From the NCBI RefSeq assembly GCF_000022145.1, contig NC_011891.1:434001-498000 (forward strand): DNA of 64,000 nucleotides, given 5' to 3'. Below are positions 1-12,862 of the stretch, piece after piece (position 1 is the first letter of the stretch; every line of letters begins with the position of its first letter). The DNA comes from Anaeromyxobacter dehalogenans 2CP-1 (GTDB lineage Bacteria > Myxococcota > Myxococcia > Myxococcales > Anaeromyxobacteraceae). The translations under genes were made by a program, and so were the position numbers. The notes beneath the pieces were generated by a model. The model made no database searches. It was not told the DNA's origin and was given only the letters and a program-made list of their open reading frames with translations.

Positions 1-1416
<1,416 letters not shown>

Positions 1417-1430
1417 GACGGCTCCTCGCG

Positions 1431-1465
1431 AAACGACTCTGGGTCAGGAGCAAACGACTCTGGGT
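1431..1465. promoter_or_regulatory. Tandem 14-bp direct repeats, likely activator sites
   Basis: AAACGACTCTGGGT occurs twice, at 1431-1444 and 1452-1465, exactly 21 bp apart (two helical turns). The repeats start 15 bp upstream of the sigma-54 activator start codon and lie about 190 bp upstream of the -24/-12 motif on the other side. This is a normal distance for enhancer-like sites of sigma-54 activators. Identity of the bound protein is inferred. Confidence 0.55.
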
Positions 1466-1486
1466 TCGGGGAGAGGCGGGCCTGGT

Positions 1487-1502
1487 GTACCGGTACTGTA
1501 CC
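1487..1502. repeat. Overlapping palindromes in the fad control region
   Basis: GTACCGGTAC (1487-1496) is a perfect palindrome and overlaps GGTACTGTACC (1492-1502), a second inverted repeat. Several GGAAC/CGGAAC units follow to 1544. This could be a second regulator's operator between the divergent promoters. No family can be named. Confidence 0.35.
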
Positions 1503-1635
1503 GAAACCGGAACGGAATGCGCCAGTGACGGAACAGAACGGAACACGTCTGGGAACCAGACCCTCGCGGGGAGGCTGCGTTGATTCGCATGTCAACCCGC
1601 CGCCTTGGCCGCTCGGCCGGGCAGGGGCGATGACG

Positions 1636-1652
1636 TGGTGCGGCACGTGCAA
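1636..1652 (+). promoter_or_regulatory. Sigma-54 (-24/-12) promoter candidate for fadNAE
   Basis: TGGTGCGGCACGTGCAA has the invariant GG and GC dinucleotides ten bases apart (GG at 1637-1638, GC at 1649-1650) and a GTGCA -12 block close to TTGCA. It lies 67 bp before the fadN start and downstream of the tandem repeats, next to a sigma-54 activator gene. The -24 block is imperfect (TGGTGC against TGGCAC). Confidence 0.5.
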
Positions 1653-1718
1653 CTTGTGCGCGTCGCGCGGCGGCCGTCAGGGCCGCGCAGCGGACGCGAA
1701 CGCACCACGGAGGCCACG

Positions 1719-4103
1719 ATGGACCGGATCGAGCGGGTGGCGGTGCTGGGGTCGGGCGTGATGGGCAGCACCATCGCCGCGCACCTCGCCAACGCGGGCT
1801 TCGGGGTGCTGCTCCTCGACATCGTCCCGAAGGAGCCGAACGCCGAGGAGCGGGCGGCCGGCCTCGGGCTCGACAGCCCGGCGGTACGCAACCGCCTCGC
1901 GGCCGCGGCGCGCGCGGGCCTCGAGAAGCTGAAGCCGGCGCCGCTCTACCTGCCCTCCTACGCGTCGCGCATCGACGTGGGCAACCTCGAGGACGACCTC
2001 CCGCGGCTCGCGAGCTGCGACTGGGTGGTCGAGGTGGTGCTCGAGCACCTCGAGGTGAAGCGCCAGCTCCTCGGGCGCATCGCCCCGCACCTCAAGCCGA
2101 CGGCGGTCCTCACCACGAACACGAGCGGCCTCTCGGTGAACGCCATCGCCGACACGTTGCCCGAGGCGCTCCGCCCGCGCTTCCTCGTCACCCACTTCTT
2201 CAACCCGCCGCGCTACATGCGGCTCGTCGAGATCGTCTCGAGCCGGCACACCGACCCGGCCGTCGCGGCGGGCATGGCCGAGCTCATCCGCGTGCGCCTC
2301 GGCAAGGGCATCGTCACCGGCAAGGACACGCCGAACTTCGTGGCGAACCGCATCGGCGTGTTCGCCATGTGCAACGCCATCCGGCACATGGTGGAGCTCG
2401 ACCTGACCGTCGAGGAGGTGGACGCCATCGCCGGCCCGCCCACCGCGCGGCCGAAGAGCGCGACCTTCCGCACCGCCGACCTGGTGGGCCTCGACACGCT
2501 CCTGCACGTCGCGAGGAACTCCTACGAGCTGCTGCCGGGCGACTCGCGCCGCGACGAGTTCAAGCTGCCCGCCTTCCTCGAGCAGATGGTCGCGAAGGGG
2601 ATCCTCGGCAACAAGTCGAGGGGCGGCTTCTTCCGGAAGGAGAAGGGCGAGGGCGGCGGCCTCTCGATCTACGACCACCGCAAGGGCGAGTACGTGCCGG
2701 CGGCGAAGCCGCGCAGCGCGGCGGTGGAGGCGACGAAGGGGATCGACGACCCGGCCCAGCGCCTCCGGGCCGCGCTGGCCGGGAAGGACAAGGTCGCCGA
2801 GCACGCCTGGCGCAACCTGCGCGACACGCTCCTCTACGCGTTCGAGCGCATCCCGGAGATCGCCGACGACGTGGTGAACGTGGACGCGGCCATGCGCTGG
2901 GGCTTCGGCTGGGACCTCGGCCCGTTCGAGATGCTCGACGCCATCGGGGTCCCGGCGTTCGTGACCCGGGCCGCGCAGGACGGCGTGGCCGTGCCGGAGC
3001 GGCTCCGCGGCATCGAGCGCTTCTATGCCGAGGAGAACGGGCGGCGCCGCTACCTCGACCTCGCCGGCGGCGGCTACCGCGACGTGCCGCGCCCGGCCGA
3101 CCAGATCGACCTCGCGGTGCTGGAGAAGTCCGGCGCGGTGGTGGAGCGGAACGCGGGCGCCTCGGTGCTGGACCTCGGCGACGGCGTCTTCTGCCTCGAG
3201 TTCCACACCAAGATGAACGCGATCGGCCCGGACGTGCTCGCCATGGTCCACAAGGCGGTGGCGCGCGCCGAGCGCGACGGCCAGGGGCTCGTGATCGCGA
3301 ACCGCGGCCAGCCGGCGTTCTCGGCCGGCGCGAACCTGATGCTCATCGCGGTGGCCATCGCCGAGGGCGCGTTCGACGAGATCGCGCTCACCATCCGCGC
3401 GTTCCAGAAGGCGATGATGGCGCTCAAGTACGCGCGGGTGCCGGTGGTGGCGGCGCCGCACGGGCTGGCGCTGGGCGGCGGCTGCGAGGTGTGCCTGCAC
3501 GCCACCGCCATGAACCCGCTCGCCGAGACGTACATGGGGCTCGTCGAGATCGGCGTGGGGCTGCTCCCTGCCGGCGGCGGCACCAAGGAGATGGCGCTCC
3601 GGGCGATCCGGCTCGCCGAGAAGTACGAGATCGACGCCTCGCCGTTCGTGTTCAAGCACTTCAACACCGTCGCGCTCGCGAAGGTGAGCGCCTCCGCCGA
3701 CGAGCTCGTCGCCATGGGGATGCTCCGCGAGGGCGACGCGGTGACGCTGTCGCCGGACCGGCTGGTGCACGACGCGAAGCAGAAGGCGCTGGCGCTGGCC
3801 GCGAACTTCCGGCCGGGCACGCCCGCGACCGGCCTGCGCGCGCCGGGCCGCGGCGCGGCGGCGAGCATCGCCTCCCAGCTCTGGAACATGCGCATGGGCG
3901 GCTTCATCACCGAGTACGAGGAGCGGCTCGGCCGCACCATCGCCGGCGTCATGACCGGCGGCGACGTGCCGGCCGGCACGCTCGTCACCGAGCAGGACCT
4001 GCTCGATCTCGAGCGCGAGGCGTTCCTGAAGCTGTGCGGCGAGCGGAAGACGCTCGAGCGCATCCAGCACATGCTGAAGAAGGGCAAGCCGCTCCGGAAC
4101 TAG
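1719..4103 (+). CDS. fadN: 3-hydroxyacyl-CoA dehydrogenase / enoyl-CoA hydratase (FadN type)
   Basis: A 794-residue bifunctional beta-oxidation enzyme. The NAD-binding hydroxyacyl-CoA dehydrogenase comes first (Rossmann GSGVMGSTIAAHLANAG near residue 11), then its C-terminal domains, then a crotonase domain from about residue 480. This order is that of Bacillus FadN (789 aa) and is opposite to E. coli FadB/FadJ. It hydrates trans-2-enoyl-CoA and oxidises the 3-hydroxyacyl-CoA to 3-ketoacyl-CoA. The ATG at 1719 is preceded by GGAGG (1709-1713); a longer reading to 1605 would run through the promoter. It is first in an operon with fadA and fadE, matching the Bacillus fadNAE layout and sizes. 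Confidence 0.92.
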   Translation: MDRIERVAVLGSGVMGSTIAAHLANAGFGVLLLDIVPKEPNAEERAAGLGLDSPAVRNRLAAAARAGLEKLKPAPLYLPSYASRIDVGNLEDDLPRLASCDWVVEVVLEHLEVKRQLLGRIAPHLKPTAVLTTNTSGLSVNAIADTLPEALRPRFLVTHFFNPPRYMRLVEIVSSRHTDPAVAAGMAELIRVRLGKGIVTGKDTPNFVANRIGVFAMCNAIRHMVELDLTVEEVDAIAGPPTARPKSATFRTADLVGLDTLLHVARNSYELLPGDSRRDEFKLPAFLEQMVAKGILGNKSRGGFFRKEKGEGGGLSIYDHRKGEYVPAAKPRSAAVEATKGIDDPAQRLRAALAGKDKVAEHAWRNLRDTLLYAFERIPEIADDVVNVDAAMRWGFGWDLGPFEMLDAIGVPAFVTRAAQDGVAVPERLRGIERFYAEENGRRRYLDLAGGGYRDVPRPADQIDLAVLEKSGAVVERNAGASVLDLGDGVFCLEFHTKMNAIGPDVLAMVHKAVARAERDGQGLVIANRGQPAFSAGANLMLIAVAIAEGAFDEIALTIRAFQKAMMALKYARVPVVAAPHGLALGGGCEVCLHATAMNPLAETYMGLVEIGVGLLPAGGGTKEMALRAIRLAEKYEIDASPFVFKHFNTVALAKVSASADELVAMGMLREGDAVTLSPDRLVHDAKQKALALAANFRPGTPATGLRAPGRGAAASIASQLWNMRMGGFITEYEERLGRTIAGVMTGGDVPAGTLVTEQDLLDLEREAFLKLCGERKTLERIQHMLKKGKPLRN

Positions 4104-4148
4104 CGGTCGAACCGGCGTCGAGCGCGCGAGCGCGAGAGGAGACCTGGA

Positions 4149-5321
4149 ATGAGCGCAGCCTACGTCCTCGCAGCGGTGCGGACCCCCGGGTGCAAGGCGA
4201 AGAAGGGGAAGCTGAAGGACGTCCGCCCGGACGACCTGGCCGCCGTCGCCATCCGCGCGCTGCTGGCGCGGACCGGCGTCGACCCGGGGCAGGTGGAGGA
4301 CGTGATCCTCGGGTGCGCGTTCCCCGAGGGCGAGCAGGGCATGAACCTCGGGCGCGTCGCGGCGCTCCGGGCCGGGCTGCCGGTGGGCGTGCCGGGCCAG
4401 ACGGTGAATCGCTTCTGCGCCTCGGGGCTGCAGACCATCGCCACCGCCGCCGAGCGGATCATGGCCGGCCAGGCCGACTGCATCGTGGCGGGCGGGGCCG
4501 AGAGCATGAGCCTCGTGCCCATGGGCGGCTCGCACTTCAGCGCGAACCCGGCGCTGGTCGCCTCCTGGCCGGAGTCGTTCGCGGCCATGGGCATCACCGC
4601 CGAGCTGGTGGCGGCGCGCGACCAGGTGAGCCGCGAGGACCAGGACGCGTTCGCGGTGCAGAGCCACGCGCGCGCCGCCCGGGCGCAGGCGGAGGGTCTG
4701 TTCGCCGACGAGCTCGTCCCCGTCGAGGTGGAGCAGGTCACGCTCGAGAAGGGAAAGCCGGCGCGCCGCACCGAGCAGGTCACGGCCGACGACGGCGTGC
4801 GCCCGGGCACGAGCCTGGAGGCGCTCGCAAAGCTGAAGCCGGCGTTCAAGATCGACGGCACCGTCACCGCCGGCAACGCGTCCCAGACCACCGACGGCGC
4901 CGCGGCCGCGCTGGTGGTCTCCGAGGCGTTCCTCACCCGCACCGGCCTCGCGCCGCTGGCGCGCTTCGTCTCCTACGCGGTGCGCGGCGTGCCGCCGGAG
5001 ATCATGGGCATCGGCCCGGTCGAGGCCATCCCGGCGGCGCTGAAGCGCGCCGGCCTGCGCGTCGAGGACGTCGGGCAGATCGAGCTGAACGAGGCGTTCG
5101 CGGCGCAGTCGCTCGCCTGCGTGCGCGCGCTCGGGCTCGATCCGGAGAAGGTGAACCCCACCGGCGGCGCCATCGCGCTCGGGCACCCGCTCGGCTGCAC
5201 CGGCGCGAAGCTCACCGCCACGCTGCTGCACGGCATGCGGCGGACCGGCGCGCGGCACGGCATCGTGTCGATGTGCGTGGGCGGCGGAATGGGCGCGGCG
5301 GCGGTGTTCGAGCGCGCCTGA
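4149..5321 (+). CDS. fadA: Acetyl-CoA C-acyltransferase (thiolase)
   Basis: A 390-residue thiolase that cleaves 3-ketoacyl-CoA to acetyl-CoA and a shortened acyl-CoA. The acyl-accepting cysteine is C90 in NRFCASGLQT. The conserved NEAF and GHPLGCTGAK (histidine) motifs and the C-terminal MCVGGGMGAA cysteine loop are present. It sits 45 bp after fadN with its own GAGGAGACC ribosome-binding site. Length and order match FadA of the Bacillus fadNAE operon. Confidence 0.94.
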   Translation: MSAAYVLAAVRTPGCKAKKGKLKDVRPDDLAAVAIRALLARTGVDPGQVEDVILGCAFPEGEQGMNLGRVAALRAGLPVGVPGQTVNRFCASGLQTIATAAERIMAGQADCIVAGGAESMSLVPMGGSHFSANPALVASWPESFAAMGITAELVAARDQVSREDQDAFAVQSHARAARAQAEGLFADELVPVEVEQVTLEKGKPARRTEQVTADDGVRPGTSLEALAKLKPAFKIDGTVTAGNASQTTDGAAAALVVSEAFLTRTGLAPLARFVSYAVRGVPPEIMGIGPVEAIPAALKRAGLRVEDVGQIELNEAFAAQSLACVRALGLDPEKVNPTGGAIALGHPLGCTGAKLTATLLHGMRRTGARHGIVSMCVGGGMGAAAVFERA

Positions 5322-5364
5322 GGGCGCGCGGGCGGCTCACGGAAGGCGACGAGGAGGAGCGACC

Positions 5365-7140
5365 ATGGCCAGGCTGTTGAAGGGGGCGGAGTACCTGATC
5401 TCCGAGGCGACGAAGGACGACGTCTTCACCCCGGAGGACTTCACCGAGGAGCAGCGCCAGATCGCCGAGACCGCGGAGCAGTTCGCCGAGTCGGAGGCGC
5501 TCCCGGCCGAGCACGCGCTCGAGCAGCACGAGCCGGGCGTGGCCGCGGCGCTCATGCGCAAGGCGGGCGACGCGGGCCTGCTCATGATCGACGCTCCGGA
5601 GGCCTACGGCGGCCTGGCGCTCGACAAGGCCACCAGCATGCTGGCCGCCGAGCGGATGGGCACGGGCGGCGCGTTCTCGGTCTCCTACGCGGCGCACACC
5701 GGCATCGGCACGCTCCCGCTCGTCTACTACGGGACCGACGCGCAGAAGGACCGCTACCTCACGAAGCTGGTGACCGGCGAGTGGGCCGCCGCGTACTGCC
5801 TCACCGAGCCGGAGGCGGGGAGCGACGCCATGGGCGGGAAGGCCACCGCCACGCTCTCGCCGGACGGGAAGCACTACCTCCTCGACGGCACCAAGCAGTT
5901 CATCACCAACGGCAGCTTCGCGAACCTGTTCACGGTGTTCGCGAAGGTGGACCGCAAGCACTTCACCGCCTTCCTGGTGGAGCGCACCTTCCCCGGCGTG
6001 ACCGTGGGGCCCGAGGAGAAGAAGCTCGGCATCAAGGGCTCCTCCACCACCTCGGTGATCTTCGAGAGCGCGAAGGTGCCGGTCGAGAACGTGCTCGGCG
6101 AGATCGGCAAGGGGCACAAGATCGCGTTCAACGTGCTGAACGTGGGCCGCTTCAAGCTGGGCGCGGCGGTCACCGGCGCGGCGAAGCTCGCGCTCGCCAC
6201 CGGCGCCGCCTACGCGAACGCCCGCAAGCAGTTCGGCACGCCCATCGCCCGCTTCGGCGCGATCCGCGAGAAGCTCGCCGACCAGGCCGCCGCCGTCTAC
6301 GCCTCGGAGTCGCTCATCTACCGCCTGGCCGGGCTCATCGACGACCGGCTCGCCACGATCCCCGCCGACCAGCCCGGCTACTACGAGGCCTACCAGCAGG
6401 GCATCGAGGAGTACGCGATCGAGTGCGCCATCGCGAAGGTGTTCTGCAGCGAGGTGCTCGCCGACGTGGTGGACGAGGTGGTGCAGATCCACGGCGGCTA
6501 CGGCTTCATCCAGGAGTACCCGGCCGAGAAGTACTACCGCGACGAGCGCATCAACCGGATCTTCGAGGGCACGAACGAGATCAACCGGCTGCTGGTGCCG
6601 GGCACCATCCTGCGCCGCGCGCTGAAGGGTGAGCTGCCGCTGCAGCGCGAGGTCATGAAGGCGATGGACGCCCTCATGAACCCGTCGCTCGACGAGGCCG
6701 ATCCGGCGGTGCCGTTCGCGGCCGAGAAGGCCACCGTGGCCAACCTGAAGCGCGCGTTCCTGGTGGTGGCCGGCGCGGCGGTGCAGAAGTACGGCGAGGC
6801 GCTGAAGGACGAGCAGGAGGTGCTGCTCGCGCTCGCCGACGTCGCCATCCAGGCGTTCGCGGCGGAGAGCGTGGTGCTCCGCGCCGAGAAGACCGCGTCC
6901 ACGCAGCCCGAGGCGCGCCGCGCGCTCGCCGCCGCCGCGGTGAAGGTCCACACCTTCGCCGCGGCCGAGAAGGCCGCCACCGCCGCCCGCCGCGCCGCGT
7001 TCTACGTGGGCGAGGGCGACACGCTCACCATCCTGCTCGGCGGCATCCGCCGCTTCTCCAAGTACGACGCCGCCGGCCTGCTCCAGGCGAAGCGGCGCCT
7101 GGCGGACGCGGTGCTGGAGAGCGAGCGATATCCGTTCTGA
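5365..7140 (+). CDS. fadE: Acyl-CoA dehydrogenase (FadE/VLCAD-like)
   Basis: A 591-residue FAD acyl-CoA dehydrogenase, which makes the first double bond of beta-oxidation. Signatures include YCLTEPEAGSDA near residue 145, KQFITNG, GFIQEYPAEKYYRD and IFEGTNEINRLLVPG near 390. A roughly 190-residue helical extension follows the canonical domain, as in long-chain FadE/VLCAD types. A strong GAGGAGGAG site precedes the ATG. It is third in the fadNAE operon, and electrons would pass to an ETF encoded elsewhere. Its stop codon is the first element of a structured repeat that recurs at 24956. Confidence 0.94.
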   Translation: MARLLKGAEYLISEATKDDVFTPEDFTEEQRQIAETAEQFAESEALPAEHALEQHEPGVAAALMRKAGDAGLLMIDAPEAYGGLALDKATSMLAAERMGTGGAFSVSYAAHTGIGTLPLVYYGTDAQKDRYLTKLVTGEWAAAYCLTEPEAGSDAMGGKATATLSPDGKHYLLDGTKQFITNGSFANLFTVFAKVDRKHFTAFLVERTFPGVTVGPEEKKLGIKGSSTTSVIFESAKVPVENVLGEIGKGHKIAFNVLNVGRFKLGAAVTGAAKLALATGAAYANARKQFGTPIARFGAIREKLADQAAAVYASESLIYRLAGLIDDRLATIPADQPGYYEAYQQGIEEYAIECAIAKVFCSEVLADVVDEVVQIHGGYGFIQEYPAEKYYRDERINRIFEGTNEINRLLVPGTILRRALKGELPLQREVMKAMDALMNPSLDEADPAVPFAAEKATVANLKRAFLVVAGAAVQKYGEALKDEQEVLLALADVAIQAFAAESVVLRAEKTASTQPEARRALAAAAVKVHTFAAAEKAATAARRAAFYVGEGDTLTILLGGIRRFSKYDAAGLLQAKRRLADAVLESERYPF

Positions 7141-7268
7141 TCTCACGAGGGCTGCGCCCTCGCCCCGCCGCCCTGCGCTTGCCGAAGGGCGGCGGGGCCC
7201 CGCTCCTGCTGCGCGGGCCGGTGACCTCGCGCGCCCGCCTCCGCGGGCGGGCGCGAGGTCCCCGCGGG
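7135..7268 (+). repeat. Dispersed multi-hairpin repeat, copy 1
   Basis: It starts with TTCTGATCT, which includes the fadE stop, followed by hairpins GAGGGC-TGC-GCCCTC (7147-7161), a CCGCCGCCCT...AAGGGCGGCGG stem, and a long GACCTCGCGC...GCGCGAGGTC stem. The same series of blocks recurs on the minus strand at 24956-24828 with only small changes. No coding potential is seen. It is probably a REP-like or terminator-like element. There is no U-tract, so intrinsic termination is uncertain. Confidence 0.75.
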
Positions 7269-7386
7269 CGCGCCTGGCGGCGCGCTGAGCCGTGACCTCG
7301 TCCGGCGGGTTCGGGGCTGCGCGGCGCGCCGGCGCGGGCTACGCTTCGGCGCGCCGGGCCCGCGACGGCCCGGGGAAGGGCACCCG

Positions 7387-8082
7387 GTGGACGACCAGCA
7401 GCGGCGGATCGCGGAGGGCGTGGCGCTCCTGCGCGCGCGCTTCGGCGAGAAGATGAAGGCCACGCCCTCCCTCGCGGACGCGAGCCCGCAGGGCGACGGG
7501 CCGGCGAACCGGCACGGCATGCCGAAGGAGCCGCCCGGCCAGAACGTGTTCGAGAAGCACGAGTGGCCGGTGATGGACCTCGGCACCGGCACGCCCGACC
7601 TCGCGCCCGAGCGCTGGCGGCTCGTGGTGGACGGCGCGGTCGAGACGCCGCTCGAGCTCTCCTACGCCGGCCTGCTGGCGCTCCCGCAGGTGGACGAGGA
7701 GGCCGACTTCCACTGCGTGACCGGCTGGTCGATCCTCGACGTGGCGTTCCGGGGGGTCCGCCTCGAGACCGTGCTGGCGCTGGCGCGGCCCACCGCGGCG
7801 GCCACCCACCTCATGGCGCACTCCGCCGACGGCTACTCCACCAACCTGCCGCTGGAGGAGGCGCTGAAGCCGGACGTGCTGCTCGTGCACGCGGTCGAGG
7901 GAAAGCCGGTCACCCGCGAGCACGGCGGGCCGGTGCGGATCGTGGTCCCACAGCTCTACGCCTGGAAGGGCGCGAAGTGGCTCACGCGCCTCGAGCTCAT
8001 GACGCAGGACCGGCGCGGCTACTGGGAGATCCGCGGCTACTCCAACACCGCGCACCCGTGGCGCGACGACCGGACCTGGTGA
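7387..8082 (+). CDS. Molybdopterin-dependent oxidoreductase, sulfite-oxidase/YedY family
   Basis: 231 residues from GTG at 7387, with GGGGAAGGG upstream and a possible -10 TACGCT at 7340-7345. It matches the sulfite-oxidase molybdopterin fold: the FHCVTGWS cysteine (about residue 116) is the expected molybdenum ligand, followed by AHSADGYSTNLPLE and GGPVRIVVPQLYAWKGAKW. No Tat signal or transmembrane segment is evident, unlike the periplasmic YedY/MsrP, so it may be cytoplasmic. Substrate is unknown. It stands alone between the fad operon and a convergent zinc-ribbon gene. Confidence 0.85.
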   Translation: MDDQQRRIAEGVALLRARFGEKMKATPSLADASPQGDGPANRHGMPKEPPGQNVFEKHEWPVMDLGTGTPDLAPERWRLVVDGAVETPLELSYAGLLALPQVDEEADFHCVTGWSILDVAFRGVRLETVLALARPTAAATHLMAHSADGYSTNLPLEEALKPDVLLVHAVEGKPVTREHGGPVRIVVPQLYAWKGAKWLTRLELMTQDRRGYWEIRGYSNTAHPWRDDRTW

Positions 8083-8088
8083 GCGGGG

Positions 8089-8102
8089 GCCCGCGCGCGG
8101 GC
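8089..8102. terminator. GC palindrome between convergent genes
   Basis: GCCCGCGCGCGGGC is a perfect 14-bp palindrome in the 25-bp gap between the convergent molybdoprotein and zinc-ribbon genes. It may act as a bidirectional terminator. There is no T-tract. Confidence 0.3.
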
Positions 8103-8107
8103 GCCGG

Positions 8108-8491
8108 CTACTTCTTCTTCGCGAACGCCTTGAAGAACGCCACGATCTGCGAGGTGGCGCCCTTCCAGTCGAGCTCGGCCGCCGGCTCGTCCTCGGTCCC
8201 GTCCACCCAGATCCCGCCGCAGGACTCGCAGGTGTCGTAGGCGAGGGCACGCTTCTCGCCCCCCTCGACGACCACCAGGTCCACGTTGCAGGCCGGGCAC
8301 ATCCCGGAGATCTCGTCCGCGTTCACGTACCCGCCGAGCGCTGACAGCGCCGGCAGGTTGGCGTGCAGCAGCACCTTGTTGAGATCGGCGGCGTCACCCA
8401 CCCAGATGCCTCCGCACTCGGCGCAGCGCTGGACGGCGCTGTCCTCGTGGGCGATCTCGTTCAGCTCGACGCTGCACCGCGGGCAATCCAT
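8108..8491 (-). CDS. TFIIB-type zinc-ribbon protein, two repeats
   Basis: 127 residues with four CxxC knuckles: CPRC and CAEC in the first repeat, CPAC and CESC in the second. The paired GGIWV segments after each second knuckle fit the small bacterial zf-TFIIB family (PF13453). It ends in a lysine-rich tail. It likely binds zinc, but its cellular role is not known. Start ATG at 8491 has GGAGGA upstream. It could be cotranscribed with the hisG cluster, since hisG ends 112 bp upstream on the same strand. Confidence 0.8.
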   Translation of the reverse strand: MDCPRCSVELNEIAHEDSAVQRCAECGGIWVGDAADLNKVLLHANLPALSALGGYVNADEISGMCPACNVDLVVVEGGEKRALAYDTCESCGGIWVDGTEDEPAAELDWKGATSQIVAFFKAFAKKK

Positions 8492-8603
8492 GACGTAGCG
8501 GGTCCTCCTCGGACCGGTGACACGACGGGTTGGGATCGGGATTTCAAGCGAGGACGGGCTCTTGCCGAGTCCTGGTCATACTAGGCAGAAGCCGTGCCAC
8601 GTT

Positions 8604-9268
8604 TCAACGGGCTTCGGCGCCGGCTTCGGCCACGGCGGCGCGCAATGCCTCGATCAGACGACGCAGCCGCTCCGGGTGGAGCTTCAGGGCCACCCGGTTC
8701 ACGACGAGGCGCGCCGAGACCTCGAGGACCTTCTCCTCGATGACCAGGCCGTTGGCGCGCAGCGTCTCCCCGGTCTCGGTGATGTCCACGATGGTGTCGG
8801 CGAGCCCGAGCGAGGGCGCCACCTCGATGGAGCCGTGCAGCGGGATGATCTCCGCCGGCACCCCCTTGGCGGCGAAGTGCCGGGCCGCGAGCGACAGGTA
8901 CTTCGTCGCCACCCGCGGCGCGACCCCGCGCGGCAGCGGCCGGGCGCCCTTCGGGCGGGCCACGATCACGGTGCAGCGGCCGATCCCCAGGTCGAGCGGC
9001 TCGTACAGATCGCGCGGTTCCTCGCGCAGCACGTCGAGCCCGACGATGCCGACCTCGGCGGCGCCGTGCTCCACGTAGCTCGCCACGTCGCCGGCGCGGA
9101 TCGAGATGAAGCGCAGGCCGGCCTCGGGGGCGTCGGCGGCCAGCTTGCGCGTGCCCTCCAGCAGCTTGCGCGGCGACACGCCGAGCGCCCGCTCGAACAG
9201 CGCCGAGGACTCCTGCAGGAGGCGCCCCTTCGGCACCGCCACCGTGATGAGCTCGCTCGTACCCGGCA

Positions 9269-9269
<1 letters not shown>
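8604..9269 (-). CDS. hisG: ATP phosphoribosyltransferase, short form
   Basis: 221 residues. It catalyses the first step of histidine synthesis, joining ATP and PRPP. Recognisable segments include VAVPKGRL at the N-terminus, EVGIVGLDVLRE and the PRPP-loop-like DTIVDITETGETLRANGL. The C-terminal ACT-like regulatory domain of long HisG (about 290-300 aa) is absent, so this is the short form that normally needs HisZ for activity and feedback. No hisZ is in the window. The ATG overlaps the murA stop (TGATG), implying translational coupling. Confidence 0.93.
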
Positions 9270-10537
<1,268 letters not shown>

Positions 10538-10617
10538 ACGATGGCTCCTTCGCGTCAGGGCAGGGGATCGCCCGGACGGTGCAGCGTGCAAGCGGGATGC
10601 GAGCGGCGGCGCGGATT

Positions 10618-11474
10618 CTACGCGGCGCCCGGCAGGCGCGCCACCGTGAGCCGGGGCAGGCCGGCCAGGTCCCGTCGGGCCTCCGCTTGCGCGAACCCCG
10701 CGTCGCGGCACAGGCGCGGCAGGAGCTCCAGGTGGCCCTCGTGCATCTCCAGCACCAGCGTGCCGCCGGGGGCGAGGCGGGCCGGGGCACCCTCCACGAT
10801 GCGCCGGAGCAGGGAGAGGCCGTCCGGGCCGCCGTCCAGCGCCAGCCGCGGCTCGCGCCGGACCTCGCGGGGCAGCGTGTCCAGCTCGCCACGCGGCACG
10901 TAGGGCGGATTGGACACGATCACGTCGAAGCGCTCGCCCGCCCGGAGCGGCGCCCACAGGTCGCCCTGGCGCAGGTCCACCGCCGCGCCGAGCGCGCGCG
11001 CGTTCTCGGCGGCGACCGCGAGCGCGTCGGCGGAGAGGTCGGTCGCGACCACCCGCGCGCCGGGCCGCTCCAGCGCGAGCGACACGCCCAGCGCGCCGGA
11101 CCCGGTGCACAGGTCGAGCGCGGCCCCGCCCTCCGGCAGCGCGTCGCGCGCCGCCTCCAGCACCAGCTCGGTCTCCGGCCGCGGGACGAGCACGCGCGCG
11201 TCCACGAGGAACGGCCGGCCGTAGAAGTCGCGCCGGCCGGTGAGGTAGGCGGTGGGCTCGCCCTCGGCCCGGCGCCGCACCAGGTCGCGGAACGCGGCCA
11301 GCTCCGGCTCGCCGAGCGGCTTGTCGAAGTCGAGGTAGAGCCGCATCCGCTCGCAGCGCAGCGCGTGCGCGAGCAGCAGCTCCGCGGTGAGCCGCGGCGC
11401 GTCCACGCCCTTGCGGCCGAAGAACTCCTGGGTCCAGGCGAGGAGGCGGAGCGTCGTCCAGGCCCCGCCGTCGC

Positions 11475-11478
<4 letters not shown>
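10618..11478 (-). CDS. prmC: Peptide chain release factor glutamine methyltransferase
   Basis: 286 residues. It methylates the glutamine of the GGQ motif in release factors using SAM. The SAM-binding [15 protein letters not shown] and the catalytic [13 protein letters not shown] (NPPY) are clear, with a helical N-terminal domain. It starts at GTG 11478, sharing GTGA with the stop of prfA, its substrate. That start-stop overlap fixes the start. Confidence 0.95.
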
Positions 11479-12587
<1,109 letters not shown>

Positions 12588-12862
12588 GGGGGGGACTTCT
12601 TACCGTTTCCACGCGGGGATGGGCAAGGCATCGGGCCGCCGGGTGGTCCGCGGCCGCCCGGCCGCGCCCGGGGCGGGCGAAGCGCCGCACGCGCACGGAC
12701 GGTGCGGCACGCCGTCGAGGGCACCTCCGCAGGGCCCGCGGAGACGCGTGGCGTGGGTACCCCTCGCGCACGGGAGGGCGGCCGCCGGGGGCCGATGGAC
12801 ATGCGCTCGCCCCCCGGATCCCCCTCCGCCGGAGCGGGCCGGGGCGCCGGGCGCCGCCGCGG
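12588..12862. other. Intergenic gap, nothing recognised
   Basis: The 275 bp upstream of prfA, after the regulator at 12863, are GC-rich without a supported gene. Open frames here are out-of-frame shadows. I see no clear promoter hexamers or RNA structure. Confidence 0.4.

Noticed and set aside
1677-5258. 1193-residue minus-strand frame opposite fadN and fadA
   Set aside because: It is rich in Arg, His and Gly with no domain match, typical of the antisense of high-GC genes. The plus-strand enzymes are unmistakable.
12588-12862. A small gene between prfA and the regulator
   Set aside because: Frames in this gap are continuations of shadows of prfA, with no start or ribosome-binding site that fits.
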